Shown: positions 62,008 to 64,000 of the stretch, in pieces
Position numbering within the stretch: the stretch's first letter is position 1
Layout of the letters: each line of letters begins with the position of its first letter
From: Labrenzia sp. THAF82
Lineage (GTDB): Bacteria > Pseudomonadota > Alphaproteobacteria > Rhizobiales > Stappiaceae
NCBI RefSeq assembly: GCF_009363435.1
Contig: NZ_CP045354.1
Span: 1,640,501-1,704,500, forward strand
Length of the DNA: 64,000 bases
Direction: 5' to 3'
Made by a program: the position numbers and the translations under genes
The notes under the pieces: generated by a model
What the model was told of the DNA's origin: nothing
Databases searched by the model: none
Seen by the model: the letters and a program-made list of their open reading frames with translations, nothing else

Positions 62008-62739
62008 ATGGAAAATAGAACTTCCGTGGAGATCGGTAACGACGCTGGGCGTGCTGCTGACAATGTGGTGGCAGCGCTCGAAGCACAGATCGCGTCAGGG
62101 CAGCTCAAAAACAGAGCACCGCTACCGGCTGAGCGAGAGTTGATGGAACAGTTCGGCACAAGTCGAACAGTGATCCGTGAGGCTATTTCAAAGCTGTCGA
62201 GCCGCGGCCTGGTCGAAACGCGGCCGCGCTTCAGGCCGATTGTGCGCAAACCCGACTATGCGACCGTTCTGCACGCGTGCGGGAATGTCGTGCAGCATCT
62301 TCTAACGGACAAGACCGGCATCAAGAACCTCTATGACAGCCGTGTCTTTATGGAGCGTGCTCTTGTTCGCGATGCCGCGATGTCGGCGCGCAAAGAAGAC
62401 ATTGTCGACCTGAAAACCGCGCTGGAGAACAATCGCAAGGCTATCCCGGATTCGCTGGAGTTCTACAAGACCGATGTGGCGTTTCATGGCGTGCTTTACC
62501 GGATACCAAGAAACCCGATTTTTCCCGCCATTCACGAAGGCTACACCTCATGGCTGGCTCCGCAGTGGGACCAGATGCTGCGTTCGCCGGAGAGGAACGA
62601 GGTGAACTACATCGCTCACAAGGCAATTCTGGATGCCATTCTGGAGCGAGATCCGGCTGCCGCGGAAGAAGCTCTGACCAATCACCTCAAAGCGGCATGG
62701 GAGTTTGTCCGGGTGACATTTGACTGGGGAGAGGAATGA
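62008..62739 (+). CDS. GntR-family regulator with FCD domain (FadR type)
   Basis: The 243-residue product has an N-terminal winged helix (NRAPLPAERELMEQFGTSRTVIREAISKLSSRGLV, split here as PAERELMEQFGTSRTV) and an all-helical FCD domain with the metal-binding DVAFHGVL and NHLKAAW histidines. It is divergent from the transport operon and overlaps the GMC oxidoreductase gene by four bases. It most likely represses both until the sugar acid or an intermediate binds. Confidence 0.92.
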   Translation: MENRTSVEIGNDAGRAADNVVAALEAQIASGQLKNRAPLPAERELMEQFGTSRTVIREAISKLSSRGLVETRPRFRPIVRKPDYATVLHACGNVVQHLLTDKTGIKNLYDSRVFMERALVRDAAMSARKEDIVDLKTALENNRKAIPDSLEFYKTDVAFHGVLYRIPRNPIFPAIHEGYTSWLAPQWDQMLRSPERNEVNYIAHKAILDAILERDPAAAEEALTNHLKAAWEFVRVTFDWGEE

Positions 62740-64000
62740 CTGCGGCCTATGACTATATCGTTGTCGGGGGTGGGTCCGGTGGTGCAGTCGCGGCTGCACG
62801 GCTGGTCACAAAAGGCAATGCGCGGGTGCTTCTGCTGGAGGCCGGTCATTCTCATCGGCACCCACTCCTGGACATGCCCCCAGGCATCTTCAAAATGATC
62901 AATGGGTCCAAGTATATGCGGTACCACAAGACGGTTCCCCAACCGCATCTTGATGGCCGGGTGCATGACATCCCGCAGGGGCATGTTCTTGGGGGCGGAT
63001 CTTCGGTCAATGCTCAGGTCTATATGCGCGGCAGACCGGGCGACTATGATGCCTGGAACGAGCTTCTTCGCGAAAACAATGATAATCCGGGCTGGTCCTG
63101 GTCCGATGTGTTGCCGCATTTCAGGGGCATGGAAGCCAACAACCGGTTGGCGGGGGACCTTCACGGAACTGATGGTGAAGTAAAAGTCTCTGATCCTGGC
63201 TATGTCGATACGATGTCCCGCTGGTTTGTCCAGTCGGTACAATCGCTCGGCGAACCTTACAATACCGATTTCAACGGAACTTCGCAGCGCGGTGTTGGCT
63301 TCTATCAGTTCACCAACCGCAACGGCAGACGCAGCTCGACCGCTTACGCTTTTCTTGAACCATTGAAAAACGATAGCCGGCTAACCATCAAGCTTCAGGC
63401 TGAGGTGGAGAAGGTTATTGTTGAAAACGGGCGGGTCGTCGGTGTCCGGTACCGCGACCAGAATGGTGTTGAGACAGCTCATGCGGATGGCGAAGTCATT
63501 CTCGCGGCCGGTGCACTGGTTACACCCAAGGTTCTGATGTTGTCGGGGATCGGCGATCCGTCCCATCTTGCAGAGCACGACATCAAGGTGGAAGCGGATC
63601 TTCCGGGTGTCGGGCAGAATTTGATCGACCACCCGGAAGTGCCCATCACCGCATATGCCAACGGCCCGCACGGCTACTACCGTCAGGGCGAAGGGTGGCG
63701 AATGCTGTGGAACGGGATCCAGTACAAGGTATTCGGCAGCGGACGCATAACATCAGCGGGTGTCGAGGCCGGGGCTTTTGTCAATCCGCGTGATCGAACT
63801 GAAAACCCGACGATCCAGGCTTTTTGCGTGCCGATCGTCTATCTTGACCGCGATGCGCAGTCTGAACTGAAAGATGGCTACGGCGTCACCGTTACAACGG
63901 TGGTTGTAAAGCCGAAATCTCGTGGAGAGGTAAAACTGGCATCTGCCGATCCTGCCGACATGCCGATCGTGTGCCCCAATCTTCTGAAGCACGAAGAGGA
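62736..64000 (+). CDS. GMC-family FAD oxidoreductase (choline dehydrogenase-like), 3' end outside window
   Basis: The first 421 residues are visible. The ADP-binding motif VVGGGSGGAVAAARL, then LLEAG, GHVLGGGSSVNAQVYMRGRPGDYDAW and the second GMC signature GALVTPKVLMLSGIGDP are all present. The start ATG overlaps the regulator's stop (ATGA). It may oxidise the imported sugar or a polyol to feed the divergent operon, or an alcohol unrelated to it. The C-terminal active-site His/Asn pair is outside the window. Confidence 0.9.
   Translation, partial: MTAAYDYIVVGGGSGGAVAAARLVTKGNARVLLLEAGHSHRHPLLDMPPGIFKMINGSKYMRYHKTVPQPHLDGRVHDIPQGHVLGGGSSVNAQVYMRGRPGDYDAWNELLRENNDNPGWSWSDVLPHFRGMEANNRLAGDLHGTDGEVKVSDPGYVDTMSRWFVQSVQSLGEPYNTDFNGTSQRGVGFYQFTNRNGRRSSTAYAFLEPLKNDSRLTIKLQAEVEKVIVENGRVVGVRYRDQNGVETAHADGEVILAAGALVTPKVLMLSGIGDPSHLAEHDIKVEADLPGVGQNLIDHPEVPITAYANGPHGYYRQGEGWRMLWNGIQYKVFGSGRITSAGVEAGAFVNPRDRTENPTIQAFCVPIVYLDRDAQSELKDGYGVTVTTVVVKPKSRGEVKLASADPADMPIVCPNLLKHEE

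Overview
The window looks like chromosomal DNA of a marine alphaproteobacterium. The best taxonomic clue is the porin at about 31-32 kb (Porin_2 type, mature start ADLPVAPEPVDYVRICDAYG), which with the dense sugar-acid and aromatic catabolism genes suggests a Stappiaceae (Roseibium/Labrenzia-like) genome. This placement is inference from gene content. I saw no rRNA, tRNA, CRISPR array, phage or insertion sequence.

Layout, left to right. 1-6207 (minus) is the 5' part of a very large secreted RTX protein: an M10 serralysin-type metallopeptidase head, an EF-hand-like calcium region, and at least five tandem RTX plus haemolysin-related modules. A small AT-rich secreted protein sits one base upstream of it. 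7489-17136 (plus) is a tightly overlapping nine-gene operon for tryptophan breakdown: tryptophan dioxygenase and kynureninase make anthranilate, a CoA ligase activates it, and a two-domain anthraniloyl-CoA monooxygenase/reductase with beta-oxidation-type enzymes takes it on. A MarR regulator is inside the operon and a perfect 16-bp palindrome precedes it. After a DUF3750 gene, 18300-27332 (minus) is a nine-gene operon pairing a ribose-type ABC transporter and a lactonase with the four enzymes of L-threonate-type catabolism. A divergent LacI gene and two 18-bp operators control it.

28.6-38 kb holds smaller units: a WYL regulator and an epoxide-hydrolase-like enzyme facing each other across a palindrome, the porin, a TetR gene with an apparently leaderless promoter, an acidic repeat protein, an AraC regulator broken by a -1 shift, and a three-gene unit of DUF1772-like membrane protein, exported four-EF-hand protein and NOX/ferric-reductase-like flavocytochrome. 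38042-51086 (plus) is the glycogen operon glgP-glgB-glgC-glgA-glgX-malQ-pgm, almost without gaps.

51.1-64 kb has a divergent SDR/LysR pair, then an eight-gene minus-strand operon (aldehyde dehydrogenase, YtfQ-like ABC transporter, enolase-superfamily dehydratase, zinc alcohol dehydrogenase, KduD-like SDR). It diverges from a FadR/GntR regulator gene that overlaps a GMC oxidoreductase running off the right edge. TTTGGT/ACCAAA operators lie between the two units.

The parts that look least explained are the calcium/NOX-like unit with its broken AraC gene (33.4-37.5 kb), the sugar-acid operon of unknown substrate (52.8-64 kb), and the metallopeptidase with an altered Met-turn.
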